Shown here piece after piece: positions 8,689 through 17,309 of a stretch of DNA of 64,000 bases. The DNA comes from Jejuia sp047345485 (lineage in GTDB: Bacteria > Bacteroidota > Bacteroidia > Flavobacteriales > Flavobacteriaceae): the NCBI RefSeq assembly GCF_047345485.1, contig NZ_JBLFEN010000006.1, positions 186,001 through 250,000 on the forward strand. The letters are read 5' to 3'. Under the pieces are notes generated by a model. The model ran no database searches. It was not told the DNA's origin and saw only the letters and a program-made list of their open reading frames with translations. A program made the translations under genes and the position numbers. Position 1 is the first letter of the stretch. Each line of letters opens with the position of its first letter.

Positions 8689-9573
8689 ATGAGTCATAAA
8701 GCTGGTTTTGTAAACATAATAGGTAACCCAAATGTTGGTAAGTCTACGTTGATGAATGCATTTGTAGGTGAAAAATTATCTATAATTACTTCTAAAGCGC
8801 AAACCACAAGGCATCGTATTTTAGGTATTGTAAATGGTGATGATTTTCAGGTAGTACTTAGTGATACTCCAGGCATTATTAAACCAGCTTACCAACTTCA
8901 AGCCTCTATGATGGATTTTGTAAAATCTGCTTTTGAAGATGCAGATATTTTAATTTATATGGTAGAAATTGGTGAGCAAAACTTAAAAGATGAAGCCTTT
9001 TTTAATAAGATCACCAATTCTAAAATTCCAGTAATATTATTATTAAATAAAATAGATACTTCAAACCAAGAGCAATTAGAAGATCAAGTACAACTATGGT
9101 CACAAAAAGTACCAAATGCAGAGATTTTTCCAATTTCTGCCTTAAGAGGTTTTAATGTAAAAGAAGTGTTTAATCGTATTTTAGATCTATTACCAGAATC
9201 TCCAGCATTTTACCCAAAAGACCAATTAACAGATAAGCCCGAGCGTTTTTTTATAAACGAAAAAATTAGAGAAAAAATTCTACTTCACTATAAAAAAGAA
9301 ATTCCTTATGCTGTAGAAATAGAAACCGAAGAGTTTTTTGAAGAAGAAAACATCATTCGTATGCGATCTGTAATTATGGTTGAGCGAGAGACTCAAAAAG
9401 GTATTATAATAGGCCATAAAGGTAGCGCATTAAAACGAGTAGGGGTAGAGGCTAGAAAAGATTTAGAAATCTTCTTTGGAAAGCAGATTCACTTAGAATT
9501 ATATGTAAAAGTGAATAAAAATTGGCGTAGTAATCAAAACCAACTGAAACGTTTTGGTTACAATAGCAAGTAA
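8689..9573 (+). CDS. era: GTPase Era
   Basis: A 294-residue protein with the GTPase motifs G1 (GNPNVGKST, residues about 12-20), G3 (DTPG) and G4 (NKID), and a C-terminal type II KH domain containing IIGHKGSALKRVG. Era binds the 3' end of 16S rRNA and acts in 30S assembly. Length and domain order are those of the family. It lies behind its own promoter; the second ribosome-assembly GTPase, Der, is encoded about 2.4 kb downstream. Confidence 0.97.
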   Translation: MSHKAGFVNIIGNPNVGKSTLMNAFVGEKLSIITSKAQTTRHRILGIVNGDDFQVVLSDTPGIIKPAYQLQASMMDFVKSAFEDADILIYMVEIGEQNLKDEAFFNKITNSKIPVILLLNKIDTSNQEQLEDQVQLWSQKVPNAEIFPISALRGFNVKEVFNRILDLLPESPAFYPKDQLTDKPERFFINEKIREKILLHYKKEIPYAVEIETEEFFEEENIIRMRSVIMVERETQKGIIIGHKGSALKRVGVEARKDLEIFFGKQIHLELYVKVNKNWRSNQNQLKRFGYNSK

Positions 9574-9604
9574 ATTCTAACACTATCTTTTTTTTAACCT
9601 AACA

Positions 9605-9624
9605 TTTAGTTTACACTTTAGTTT
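9605..9624 (+). promoter_or_regulatory. TTTAGTTT direct repeats upstream of the choice-of-anchor I gene
   Basis: TTTAGTTT occurs at 9605-9612 and 9617-9624, one helical turn and a bit apart, 35-55 bases before the ATG. The arrangement recalls tandem half-sites of response regulators such as PhoB. The phosphate link is only suggested by the gene family. Confidence 0.3.
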
Positions 9625-9658
9625 CATCTTAGAGGATTAATTAATCAATCTTTTTATA

Positions 9659-11194
9659 ATGAAACTTAAAAACGTATTTAAATTATTTAGTATCGCGCTA
9701 ATCGCTTGTTTTACCTTTCTATCTTGTGTAGAAGAAGATTTTAAAGGTGAAGATGGAATGGACGGGCAAGACGGTATAGATGTTACCTATTTTGCAACAG
9801 TCTCAAAAATTGCCTTTGGAGATGGTGTACCAGAAATCTCAGCTTATGATGTTACAACACAAACTGTGTTTTCAACAAATTCTGAAGCAAAAGAAGTTGA
9901 GGTTATCAACATTTCTAATGTAAATGCCCCAGTAATTGCTAATCCAATAGATATAACTATATATGGTGGAAATGTAAATTCTGTAGCTTGCCAAAATGGG
10001 TATTTAGCAATTGCTGTAGAAGCAGAAGAAGCTACTAACAATGGTAGTGTTGTAATTTTTAAAACAGACGATTTAACAACACCTTATGCAAATATTACTG
10101 CAGGTGCACTACCCGATATGGTTACTTTTACGCCAGATGGAAAATATATTTTATCTGCTAATGAAGGTGAACCCAATGATGACTATGATGTAGACCCTAA
10201 AGGATCAATTACATTAATTGATGTTGCAACTAAAACGGCTACCCAAATTTATTTCGATGCGTTTAATACTGAGGAGGCCACTCTTGAAGAGAATGGTTTT
10301 AGAGTTTTTGGACCTGGTGCCGATTTAAGTACAGATGTAGAACCAGAATATATTACAGTTTCTTTAGATTCTAAAACAGCATTTATTGCATTACAAGAGA
10401 ACAATGGTATTGCAAAATTAGATATAGAGTCTCAAACTATTACAGATATTTATCCGTTAGGAACCAAAGATTACAGTGAAGTTGCTTTTGATTTAAGCGA
10501 TAGAGACGACACAATAGGTAATCTAAATTTTTGGCCTGTAGAAAGTTATTATCAACCAGATGCTATTGATTATTTTGAATTAGGTGGCATGGGTTATATT
10601 ATTACAGCTAATGAAGGAGATGCTAGAGATTATGATGGTTATTCTGAAGAAGCAAGAGGTGATGATTTAATAAACGATGGAGTAATTTTAGATCCTGATG
10701 CTTATCCAGACCCAGAAACTTTGGCTATGGATGAAAACCTAGGACGTTTAAAAATTACAACAGCTAATGGCGATTTAGATGGCGATGGTGATATTGATCA
10801 AATATATGGCTACGGTGGGCGTTCATTTTCTATATGGAACACCTCAGGTGAATTGATGTTTGATTCTGGAAATGAATTTACGTTAATGGCATTATTTGAT
10901 TTTGGAAATTATCCAGAAAATAGATCAGACGATAAAGGCACTGAACCCGAATCGGTAATTACTTATATTGAAGGCGCTAATACCTATGCTGCTATAGGAC
11001 TAGAAAGAAGCGGAGATGTTTTAATTTATAATATTACTGATATTCATAATCCTTTCTTTGTGCAAAGATTAAGAAACACATCTCCAGAAGGATTATTAAT
11101 TATAAATCCAGAAGATAGCCCTAACGGTAAAACATTACTCGTTGTTTCAAATGAGTTTCCAGACGATGCTACTTTAAACATCTATTCAAAATAA
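9659..11194 (+). CDS. Choice-of-anchor I family beta-propeller lipoprotein
   Basis: A 511-residue protein with a lipoprotein signal peptide (FLSC, cysteine about residue 22), a short collagen-like linker (GEDGMDGQDG) and a beta-propeller-like body. The repeated PDMVTFTPDGKYILSANEGEP and GMGYIITANEGDARDYDG segments are typical of the choice-of-anchor I / phytase-like group often annotated near alkaline phosphatases. The acidic DGDGDIDQ stretch may bind calcium. It is probably anchored to the outer membrane with an exported propeller; enzymatic activity is unproven. Two TTTAGTTT direct repeats lie 12 bases apart upstream (9605 and 9617), and a terminator follows at 11333. Confidence 0.8.
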   Translation: MKLKNVFKLFSIALIACFTFLSCVEEDFKGEDGMDGQDGIDVTYFATVSKIAFGDGVPEISAYDVTTQTVFSTNSEAKEVEVINISNVNAPVIANPIDITIYGGNVNSVACQNGYLAIAVEAEEATNNGSVVIFKTDDLTTPYANITAGALPDMVTFTPDGKYILSANEGEPNDDYDVDPKGSITLIDVATKTATQIYFDAFNTEEATLEENGFRVFGPGADLSTDVEPEYITVSLDSKTAFIALQENNGIAKLDIESQTITDIYPLGTKDYSEVAFDLSDRDDTIGNLNFWPVESYYQPDAIDYFELGGMGYIITANEGDARDYDGYSEEARGDDLINDGVILDPDAYPDPETLAMDENLGRLKITTANGDLDGDGDIDQIYGYGGRSFSIWNTSGELMFDSGNEFTLMALFDFGNYPENRSDDKGTEPESVITYIEGANTYAAIGLERSGDVLIYNITDIHNPFFVQRLRNTSPEGLLIINPEDSPNGKTLLVVSNEFPDDATLNIYSK

Positions 11195-11302
11195 ATTTTT
11201 GTATGATTTTATATGTATGTAATTTAAACTTAATCTAATAATAACTTCTTGATTAGGTAACTTTTAGGTCGTACAAAAAGCTAATATTTGTATATCTTAA
11301 TA

Positions 11303-11331
11303 TTTAGTTAAGTTTAGTTTGAGTTAGTTTT
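11303..11331 (+). other. TTTAGTT-rich leader immediately before a terminator
   Basis: This stretch contains TTTAGTTAAG, TTTAGTTTGAG and TTAGTTTT and runs straight into the hairpin at 11333. A very similar stretch stands immediately before another hairpin at 45421. Its function is unknown. Confidence 0.35.
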
Positions 11332-11332
11332 A

Positions 11333-11369
11333 AAAGCTTTGATTGGTTCTTATCAATCAAGGCTTTTTT
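11333..11369 (+). terminator. Terminator between the choice-of-anchor I gene and the convergent membrane-protein gene
   Basis: AAGCTTTGATTG pairs with CAATCAAGGCTT (one G-U) around an 8-base loop, then six T. It overlaps the 3' end of the minus-strand gene ending at 11353. Confidence 0.75.
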
Positions 11370-11859
11370 GTTTTAATACCTTATTCATAACATCACGAAG
11401 TTGTAGCATTTCTTTTTTGCTAGTATCTCTTCCTATCCGACCAGCAAAATATAATGCAAACCATATAATTATCATAAACACCATTAGGCTTATTTGTACG
11501 ATAAAATCAGTTTTTAAACGCCAATTGGTATACGCCCAAATACTAAAAGCTATAAAAAGCGATGCTATTATAAAATGCAAAAACATAAAAAGTGTCCATA
11601 CGGTAGGGTTTGGGCCAAATAACCCATGTAGTAAGCTAGAGTTAGTAGTAACTTCATCAATTTCTAGGTGTAACTGTGGTGACCAGAAGTTTTGCTCTTT
11701 TTTTTGATATTTAATAAAAACATGAGTATCAATTCTTGATATAACAACACTATTTTGCGTGCTTTTTAAATCCTCAAATCGGTTTAATATAGTAGTATTA
11801 CTTTCGTTTAATTCAATTTTAAATCGCGGTCTTAAAATAATATCATTCTTAGTAGACAT
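11353..11859 (-). CDS. Hypothetical membrane protein with two transmembrane helices
   Basis: A 168-residue protein read from the ATG at 11859 (MSTKNDIILRPRFKIELNES). The frame also stays open upstream to a TTG at 11925, but that extension would run over the der promoter, so the ATG is preferred. A soluble N-terminal half (residues about 1-85) is followed by two hydrophobic segments (FMFLHFIIASLFIAFSIW and FIVQISLMVFMIIIWFALYF) and a short basic tail. It resembles conserved uncharacterised flavobacterial proteins encoded beside der. I do not recognise a named domain. It is divergent from der and convergent with the gene before it. Confidence 0.65.
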   Translation of the reverse strand: MSTKNDIILRPRFKIELNESNTTILNRFEDLKSTQNSVVISRIDTHVFIKYQKKEQNFWSPQLHLEIDEVTTNSSLLHGLFGPNPTVWTLFMFLHFIIASLFIAFSIWAYTNWRLKTDFIVQISLMVFMIIIWFALYFAGRIGRDTSKKEMLQLRDVMNKVLKQKSLD

Positions 11860-11910
11860 ATAGTATCCGTTTGTATTGTAAATTACTGTTTTTTCTTCAA
11901 TATTAAGTGT

Positions 11911-11918
11911 TACCTTTG
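11911..11918 (+). promoter_or_regulatory. -7 promoter element TACCTTTG of der
   Basis: A perfect TAnnTTTG match, 17 bases before the der ATG. Its position argues that the divergent gene starts at 11859 rather than 11925. Confidence 0.6.
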
Positions 11919-11935
11919 CAGCCAATTCTAAGAAT

Positions 11936-13240
11936 ATGAGTAATATAGTTGCTATAGTAGGAAGGCCAAATGTGGGTAAGTCTACCTTTTTTAATCGTAT
12001 GATTCAAAAAAGAGAGGCTATTGTTGATGCCGTAAGTGGTGTTACAAGAGACCGACACTATGGAAAATGTGAATGGAACGGAAAAGAGTTTTCATTAATA
12101 GATACAGGTGGCTATGTAGTTGGAAGCGATGATATTTTTGAAGCTGAAATTGATAAGCAAGTAGAATTAGCCATAGATGAAGCGGATGCTATTATTTTTA
12201 TGGTTGATGTTGAAGATGGCGTAACTGGAATGGATGAAGATGTTGCCGGCTTATTACGAAAGGTTAAGAAACCTGTATTTTTAGTAATAAACAAAGTGGA
12301 TAACGGTAAACGTGCCGAAGATGCTGTAGAATTTTATGCTTTAGGATTGGGTGATTATTATACGGTTGCGAGTATAAACGGAAGTGGTACAGGAGAATTA
12401 TTAGATGCTTTAGTAGAGGCTTTACCTGAAAAGGAAGAGGTTGAAGAAGAGGATTTACCACGTTTTGCAGTTGTAGGTCGCCCTAATGCGGGGAAATCTT
12501 CATTTATAAATGCTTTAATTGGTGAGGATAGATATATAGTTACAGATATTGCAGGAACTACTAGAGATTCTATCGATACCAAATACAACCGTTTTGGGTT
12601 TGAATTTAATTTAGTAGACACTGCTGGAATACGACGAAAATCTAAAGTAAAAGAAGATTTAGAATTTTATTCTGTAATGCGAAGTGTACGCGCTATAGAG
12701 TATGCCGATGTGTGTTTATTAGTGTTAGATGCTAATAGAGGTTTTGATGGGCAAGTACAAAATATCTTTTGGCTGGCTGAACGAAATCGTAAAGGTATCG
12801 TTGTATTAGTAAATAAGTGGGATTTGGTAGAAAAGGATCATAAATCTGTAAAAGAATATGAGCAAACTATAAGAAAACAAATGGAGCCTTTTACTGATGT
12901 ACCTATTGTATTTATTTCTGCACTAACCAAACAACGTATTTACAAAGCGATAGAAACTGCTGTAGAGGTTTATAAAAATAGATCTAAAAAGATTAAAACA
13001 AGCGAACTTAACGATGTACTACAACCTATAATAGAGCACTACTCACCACCAGCGTATAAGGGTAAGTTTGTTAAAATTAAATATATTATGCAATTGCCTA
13101 CACCGCAACCGCAATTTGCATTCTTTTGTAATTTACCACAATATGTTAAAGAGCCTTACAAACGATTTTTAGAAAATAAACTTCGAGAGAATTTTGGGTT
13201 TAATGGTGTGCCTATAAGTGTTTACATGCGAAAAAAATAA
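11936..13240 (+). CDS. der: Ribosome biogenesis GTPase Der (EngA)
   Basis: A 434-residue protein with two tandem GTPase domains: GRPNVGKST (residues about 8-16) with DTGG and NKVD, then GRPNAGKSS (about 180-188) with DTAG and NKWD, followed by the C-terminal KH-like domain. Der is needed for 50S subunit assembly. The two-domain architecture is unique to this family. Transcription is predicted from the TACCTTTG box just upstream; a weak AAAATAGTT/AACTATTTT hairpin follows the stop. Confidence 0.98.
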   Translation: MSNIVAIVGRPNVGKSTFFNRMIQKREAIVDAVSGVTRDRHYGKCEWNGKEFSLIDTGGYVVGSDDIFEAEIDKQVELAIDEADAIIFMVDVEDGVTGMDEDVAGLLRKVKKPVFLVINKVDNGKRAEDAVEFYALGLGDYYTVASINGSGTGELLDALVEALPEKEEVEEEDLPRFAVVGRPNAGKSSFINALIGEDRYIVTDIAGTTRDSIDTKYNRFGFEFNLVDTAGIRRKSKVKEDLEFYSVMRSVRAIEYADVCLLVLDANRGFDGQVQNIFWLAERNRKGIVVLVNKWDLVEKDHKSVKEYEQTIRKQMEPFTDVPIVFISALTKQRIYKAIETAVEVYKNRSKKIKTSELNDVLQPIIEHYSPPAYKGKFVKIKYIMQLPTPQPQFAFFCNLPQYVKEPYKRFLENKLRENFGFNGVPISVYMRKK

Positions 13241-13251
13241 TTCCTAAAAAT

Positions 13252-13283
13252 AAAATAGTTCTTAGCATTATTAACTATTTTTA
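13252..13283 (+). terminator. Weak hairpin after der
   Basis: AAAATAGTT (13252-13260) and AACTATTTT (13273-13281) can pair around a 12-base loop. It is AT-rich and lacks a long T run, so it is only a possible terminator or attenuator before the kinase gene at 13301. Confidence 0.35.
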
Positions 13284-13300
13284 GCTCATAAATAAGCTAT

Positions 13301-14305
13301 ATGAGCCAAATTATAACATTCGGTGAGGTACTAATGCGCTTATCGCCTTTTGGAAACAAAAAATTTATTCAAGCCAATACGCTAGAATTTTATTTTGGTG
13401 GTACCGAAGTAAATGTAGGTTTATCTATCGCGCATTTTGGTGCCAATGTAAAGCATATTACATGTATATCAAACGATTTTATTGGAGATACTGCTATAGC
13501 ATATTTAAATAAATTTGATTTAGATACTACTGCCATAATTAGAACAAATAGACCATTAGGAGTATATTTTCTAGAAGTAGGTGCGGTAATGCGTCCAAGT
13601 TCAATTTCTTATAATCGTTCTCATTCTGCTTTTTCTGAAATTACACCAGAGATGGTAAATTGGCAAGATGCTTTAGCTAATGGTAGTTGGTTTCATTGGA
13701 CGGGTATAACACCAGCATTAACCCAAGGCAGTTTTAATACCTTAAAAGAAGGCTTAAAACTAGCAAGAGAAAAGGGAATTCAAGTATCTGCAGACCCAAC
13801 ATATCGCAGTGGTTTATGGCAATATGGTTTAGAGCCTAAAAAAGCACTTACCGAGTTATTACACTATTCTACGGTGTTTATCGGTGGTATAAATGAAATG
13901 AACGAGGCCTTAGATACAAATTTTGGATACTCTAACGAAGACTTTATTGAGGCCAGTAAATTACTAATTGAAAAATTTCCTTCCATAGAAAAGGTTTTCG
14001 ATAAAATAAGAACGTCAATCAATTCGTCTTGGCATAAAATACGTGCAAGAATGTGGAATGGTAAAGACTTTAGAGAAACCGAAGATTTTGATATTACTCA
14101 TATTGTAGATAGAATAGGTACTGGAGATGCCTTTGCAGCAGGATTAATTTATGGCTTGCAATACTACGATGATTATAAAGCTATGCAATTTGCAAGTGCA
14201 GCCTGTGCACTAAAACACACCTATGTTGGTGATGTTAATTATGCAACAACTGATGAGGTTACACGTATTTTAGAAGGTAATGTTACTGGGCGTTTTAATA
14301 GATAG
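13301..14305 (+). CDS. kdgK: PfkB family sugar kinase, probable 2-dehydro-3-deoxygluconokinase
   Basis: A 334-residue ribokinase/PfkB-fold protein. It starts with the typical ITFGEVLMRLSP, has the first PfkB signature region (GGTEVNVGLSIAHFGA), and carries the catalytic DRIGTGDAFAAG motif near residue 275. KDG kinase phosphorylates 2-keto-3-deoxygluconate with ATP, feeding uronate breakdown into the Entner-Doudoroff pathway. The length and the MRLSP start fit KdgK, but no uronate genes or KDPG aldolase are adjacent, so substrate assignment rests on sequence type only. Confidence 0.75.
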   Translation: MSQIITFGEVLMRLSPFGNKKFIQANTLEFYFGGTEVNVGLSIAHFGANVKHITCISNDFIGDTAIAYLNKFDLDTTAIIRTNRPLGVYFLEVGAVMRPSSISYNRSHSAFSEITPEMVNWQDALANGSWFHWTGITPALTQGSFNTLKEGLKLAREKGIQVSADPTYRSGLWQYGLEPKKALTELLHYSTVFIGGINEMNEALDTNFGYSNEDFIEASKLLIEKFPSIEKVFDKIRTSINSSWHKIRARMWNGKDFRETEDFDITHIVDRIGTGDAFAAGLIYGLQYYDDYKAMQFASAACALKHTYVGDVNYATTDEVTRILEGNVTGRFNR

Positions 14306-14525
14306 TTAATACTATTCTAGGTTTGATACGTTCTCATTTAATGCAATTATTTTACTTTTTATGTATTTTTTGTTACGCTAATAACCTACTAATTTTGTTA
14401 TACAAGCGGTAATATCTTTAAGTATTTTTACAAATTCTATGTATGTATGACTATTTAGAATTCAGTCATATGAAAAATAAAAATAGTTTTTAATTAACAT
14501 GTATCGTTATTAGCAATAAAAATTA

Positions 14526-14533
14526 TATCTTTG
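14526..14533 (+). promoter_or_regulatory. -7 promoter element TATCTTTG of the ABC transporter operon
   Basis: A perfect TAnnTTTG match, 34 bases before the ATG at 14568. It is followed by the palindrome at 14553-14566. Confidence 0.6.
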
Positions 14534-14552
14534 TGTCATACTTAAATAGCAC

Positions 14553-14566
14553 ACTAATACATTAGT
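14553..14566 (+). promoter_or_regulatory. Candidate operator of the ABC/GntR operon
   Basis: ACTAAT and ATTAGT form a perfect inverted repeat with a 2-base spacer. It ends one base before the first ATG and lies 20 bases after the -7 box. GntR/YtrA-type regulators bind short inverted repeats near their own promoters, and the third gene of this operon encodes one. The assignment is inference. Confidence 0.4.
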
Positions 14567-14567
14567 T

Positions 14568-15386
14568 ATGATTTCAATTCAAAATCTTTCTTACGGCTAT
14601 ACTAAACAAAACAGTTTGTTTAAAGACCTTAACTTTAATCAAGAAGCTGGAAATATCGTTGGGTTGCTTGGTAAAAACGGAGCAGGTAAGTCCACGCTTT
14701 TAAAAGTGATGTCTGGATTGCTTGATGTTGCGCAGCAAAAGGTTGTTGTAAATGGACATCAGCCTTTTAAAAGAGAACCAGATTTTTTAAATGATGTGTT
14801 TTTGGTTACAGAAACACCATTCTATCCTTCACTTTCTATAAAATCGTATGCGAAAGTTTACGGTAAGCTCTATAAAAATTTCGATCAAGAAAAAATGAGC
14901 CGTATTCTAGAAGATTTTGAATTATTGGAATCTGAAAAACTTCAAAAGCTTTCACATGGCCAGCAAAAAAAGTTTACCATAGCGTTTGCATTAGCTACAA
15001 ATTGTAAATTGTTGCTTCTAGATGAGCCGACAAATGGTTTAGACATACATTCTAAAAGTGTGTTTAGAAAGGTATTGATTAACTCTGTAGATGAAAATCA
15101 ATTAGTTATCATTTCCACACATCAAGTAAAAGATATTGAAGCTATAATTGATAAAATTGTAATTCTTGATAAAGGTGACATTATTTTTGAAGAAGAGATG
15201 ATGCCTATTGTTGAGAAACTTCAATTTAAAAGAGTAGTATCCTTAGAAGATAAATCTGTTTTTTATTCTGAAAAAAGTATAGGCGGTTACGATGTTATTA
15301 TGCCAGTAGAGGATGGCGAGGAAACCCCAATAGATATAGAGATGCTTTTTAAAGCTGTTTTAAATAAAGCCGAAATTAAACTTTAA
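14568..15386 (+). CDS. ABC transporter ATP-binding protein
   Basis: A 272-residue ATPase with Walker A GKNGAGKST (residues about 36-44), the signature LSHGQQKK (about 131-138), Walker B LLLLDEPTNGLD and the H-loop STHQ. The last ~60 residues after the ATPase core are a variable tail. It drives an ATP-dependent exporter together with the membrane protein encoded 10 bases downstream. This ATPase-permease-GntR arrangement is like the YtrABCDEF/BcrA-type systems linked to envelope stress or drug export; the substrate here is unknown. Confidence 0.92.
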   Translation: MISIQNLSYGYTKQNSLFKDLNFNQEAGNIVGLLGKNGAGKSTLLKVMSGLLDVAQQKVVVNGHQPFKREPDFLNDVFLVTETPFYPSLSIKSYAKVYGKLYKNFDQEKMSRILEDFELLESEKLQKLSHGQQKKFTIAFALATNCKLLLLDEPTNGLDIHSKSVFRKVLINSVDENQLVIISTHQVKDIEAIIDKIVILDKGDIIFEEEMMPIVEKLQFKRVVSLEDKSVFYSEKSIGGYDVIMPVEDGEETPIDIEMLFKAVLNKAEIKL

Positions 15387-15396
15387 TTAAGAGGTT

Positions 15397-16215
15397 ATGA
15401 ATAAATATTTTAGTGTAAATCGTTTTATTAAGTTTATACAATATGATATGGCAATACATAAAAAGAAGTATGTACTGTTTGCCTTGGTGATGTTTGTGGT
15501 ATTGTTTTTTGTTAGTTATTATCTGTTGGATGATAATTATAGAATTCTAAAGGAGAATGCAAATAAATATCATTATAAACAACAACACTCAGATTATGTA
15601 AGCTATTTCGTTTGGTCTTACTTGATTTTTGCAATTGTGGTAGTTGGCAGCTCGTTTAGTTTTTTTAGAACAAAAGAAGGGATTTCTAATTATTTAATGT
15701 TGCCAGTATCTAACTTTGAAAAGTTCTTTTATGAATTTTTATTAAGAATAATGATTTTTAATCTTTTGTATTTATTGTTTTTTTGGTTGGGCTTTAGGCT
15801 AGCGGCACTTGTGTTTAGCCAAGAGTATAGCCGCGGTTTTATGGATATTCCAAGTTTTGGAATCTTAGATTCGCTTGATTTTGTAAAAAATAAATTAGAG
15901 AGAAACGTAGGGCTACTGTCTCTATTTTCCTTAACCACATTTATGTTGGCGGGGGCTAGTTATTTTAAAAAGTATGCGTTATTCAAGACCGTATTGGTCT
16001 TTGGCGGGCTTTTGGTTTTCGCATATTTAATTACACTAATTTCTTATCATCTATTCCTGCCTAACAAGGTGAATCTATTTAAGATTCAGGTAATTAATAG
16101 AAACCTGAGTAATGGTTATGATACTGCTCTAGTAGCATTTAGTGTTATGGGAGTTTTTTTAAGTTTATTTTTATTACCATTAGCCTATTTTAAAATAAAA
16201 GAAAAGGAGTTGTAA
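15397..16215 (+). CDS. ABC transporter permease-like integral membrane protein
   Basis: A 272-residue protein with about six hydrophobic segments, for example YVLFALVMFVVLFFVSYYLL, YLIFAIVVVGSSFSFF and VAFSVMGVFLSLFLLPLAYF. Its position 10 bases after the ATPase gene makes it the membrane half of the same transporter. It has a basic N-terminal segment and a KEKEL tail. No enzymatic motif is seen. It belongs to the loosely conserved ABC-2-type group of Bacteroidota, judged mainly from topology and context. Confidence 0.78.
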   Translation: MNKYFSVNRFIKFIQYDMAIHKKKYVLFALVMFVVLFFVSYYLLDDNYRILKENANKYHYKQQHSDYVSYFVWSYLIFAIVVVGSSFSFFRTKEGISNYLMLPVSNFEKFFYEFLLRIMIFNLLYLLFFWLGFRLAALVFSQEYSRGFMDIPSFGILDSLDFVKNKLERNVGLLSLFSLTTFMLAGASYFKKYALFKTVLVFGGLLVFAYLITLISYHLFLPNKVNLFKIQVINRNLSNGYDTALVAFSVMGVFLSLFLLPLAYFKIKEKEL

Positions 16216-16216
16216 T

Positions 16217-16597
16217 ATGGAGTTTAAAGCAACAAAAGGCATCTATTTACAAATAGCAGAAAGTATTTGCAATCAAATCTTAGAGGGGAAATTACAGCCT
16301 AAAGAAAGGGTGTCTTCTGTTCGAGATTTGGCATCAGAACTCGAGGTAAATAGAAACACCGTAATGCGCACTTACAGCTATTTACAAACCGAACACATTT
16401 TTGAAAACAAAAGGGGCGTTGGGTTTTTTGTTGCTGAAAATGCAGTAAGGTTAATTAAAAACAGAGAGAAAAAAGATTTTTTTAAAAATGAGTTACCAGC
16501 CTTATTGGAGAAAATAAAATTGTTAAAACTAACCAGTACCGATTTAATAGAAGTTATAGAAACCTTAAAACACAACGACGCTAATGAAAACAAGTAA
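16217..16597 (+). CDS. GntR family transcriptional regulator (YtrA-type)
   Basis: A 126-residue protein with an N-terminal winged helix (residues 1-75: YLQIAESICNQILEGKLQPKERVSSVRDLASELEVNRNTVMR) and only a short C-terminal helical region (about 45 residues). This is the hallmark of the small YtrA subfamily that lacks a large effector domain. It starts one base after the permease stop and overlaps the next gene by 14 bases. It probably represses its own operon through the palindrome at 14553; that link is inferred. Confidence 0.88.
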   Translation: MEFKATKGIYLQIAESICNQILEGKLQPKERVSSVRDLASELEVNRNTVMRTYSYLQTEHIFENKRGVGFFVAENAVRLIKNREKKDFFKNELPALLEKIKLLKLTSTDLIEVIETLKHNDANENK

Positions 16598-17183
16598 TTA
16601 TATTTTAATAGGATTCTTAACATTTATAGTTTTAGTGCTGGTAAGCTGGCATGTAGATTCAAGTTTGCACGAAGAGGAATACGATAGAAAAAGGGAAATA
16701 AGAAATGCTTTTTATTTTAGTAGAACACAGCTTGAAAAAGATAGTAACAGCATAGAAAAACGAAATGATTTTGTAGAAAAAGCAAAAACGTACTTTGAGT
16801 ATAGTGAAAGAGGTTATTACGATTACAAAAGAGCTGCTGAGTTGTTGAATAAAAACTTCAACACATATAAAGATACCTCTAATCTAGTTTTAGCAAAACA
16901 GTGGGCAGATAAAGCCTATGAAAAAAAACCTGATACTAGAGACGCTAATTTTATTAAAGGCTCAATTCTAGAAAAATTAGGTAATAATGAAGATGCAAAA
17001 CCATATTTTGATGTTGTAAATAAGTTGGATTCTATTAAAGGCTTTAAACTAGAAGCATATAAAAATGATAAAGGAGAGGTTATGAGAGTTAGAAAGCGTA
17101 TGGATACAACAACCGTTTTTAAGTACGAAGAATATAAAAATGATAAGGGCGATATCATTAAAGTTAGAAAACCAGTAAACTAA
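16584..17183 (+). CDS. Membrane-anchored TPR-like protein with C-terminal sequence repeats
   Basis: A 199-residue protein with an N-terminal membrane anchor (YILIGFLTFIVLVLVSW), then helices with TPR-like spacing (ADKAYEKKPDTRDANFIKGSILEKLGNNEDAKPYFD). The C-terminus has two copies of the motif F-K-x-E-x-Y-K-N-D-K-G followed by VRK, the second ending at the stop. It overlaps the GntR gene by 14 bases and is therefore translationally linked to the ABC transporter operon. Its function is unknown; it may scaffold or sense for the transporter. Confidence 0.65.
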   Translation: MKTSNYILIGFLTFIVLVLVSWHVDSSLHEEEYDRKREIRNAFYFSRTQLEKDSNSIEKRNDFVEKAKTYFEYSERGYYDYKRAAELLNKNFNTYKDTSNLVLAKQWADKAYEKKPDTRDANFIKGSILEKLGNNEDAKPYFDVVNKLDSIKGFKLEAYKNDKGEVMRVRKRMDTTTVFKYEEYKNDKGDIIKVRKPVN

Positions 17184-17309
17184 AGTTTTAACAAAATATA
17201 TTTTATATTTATCAATTAATTAAGAAAAAACATACAGGTTTAGTCTTAAATTTATTTCATTATTAATAGTTGCTAGCAATTAGATCATCAATCAATTAAA
17301 CAAACAATT

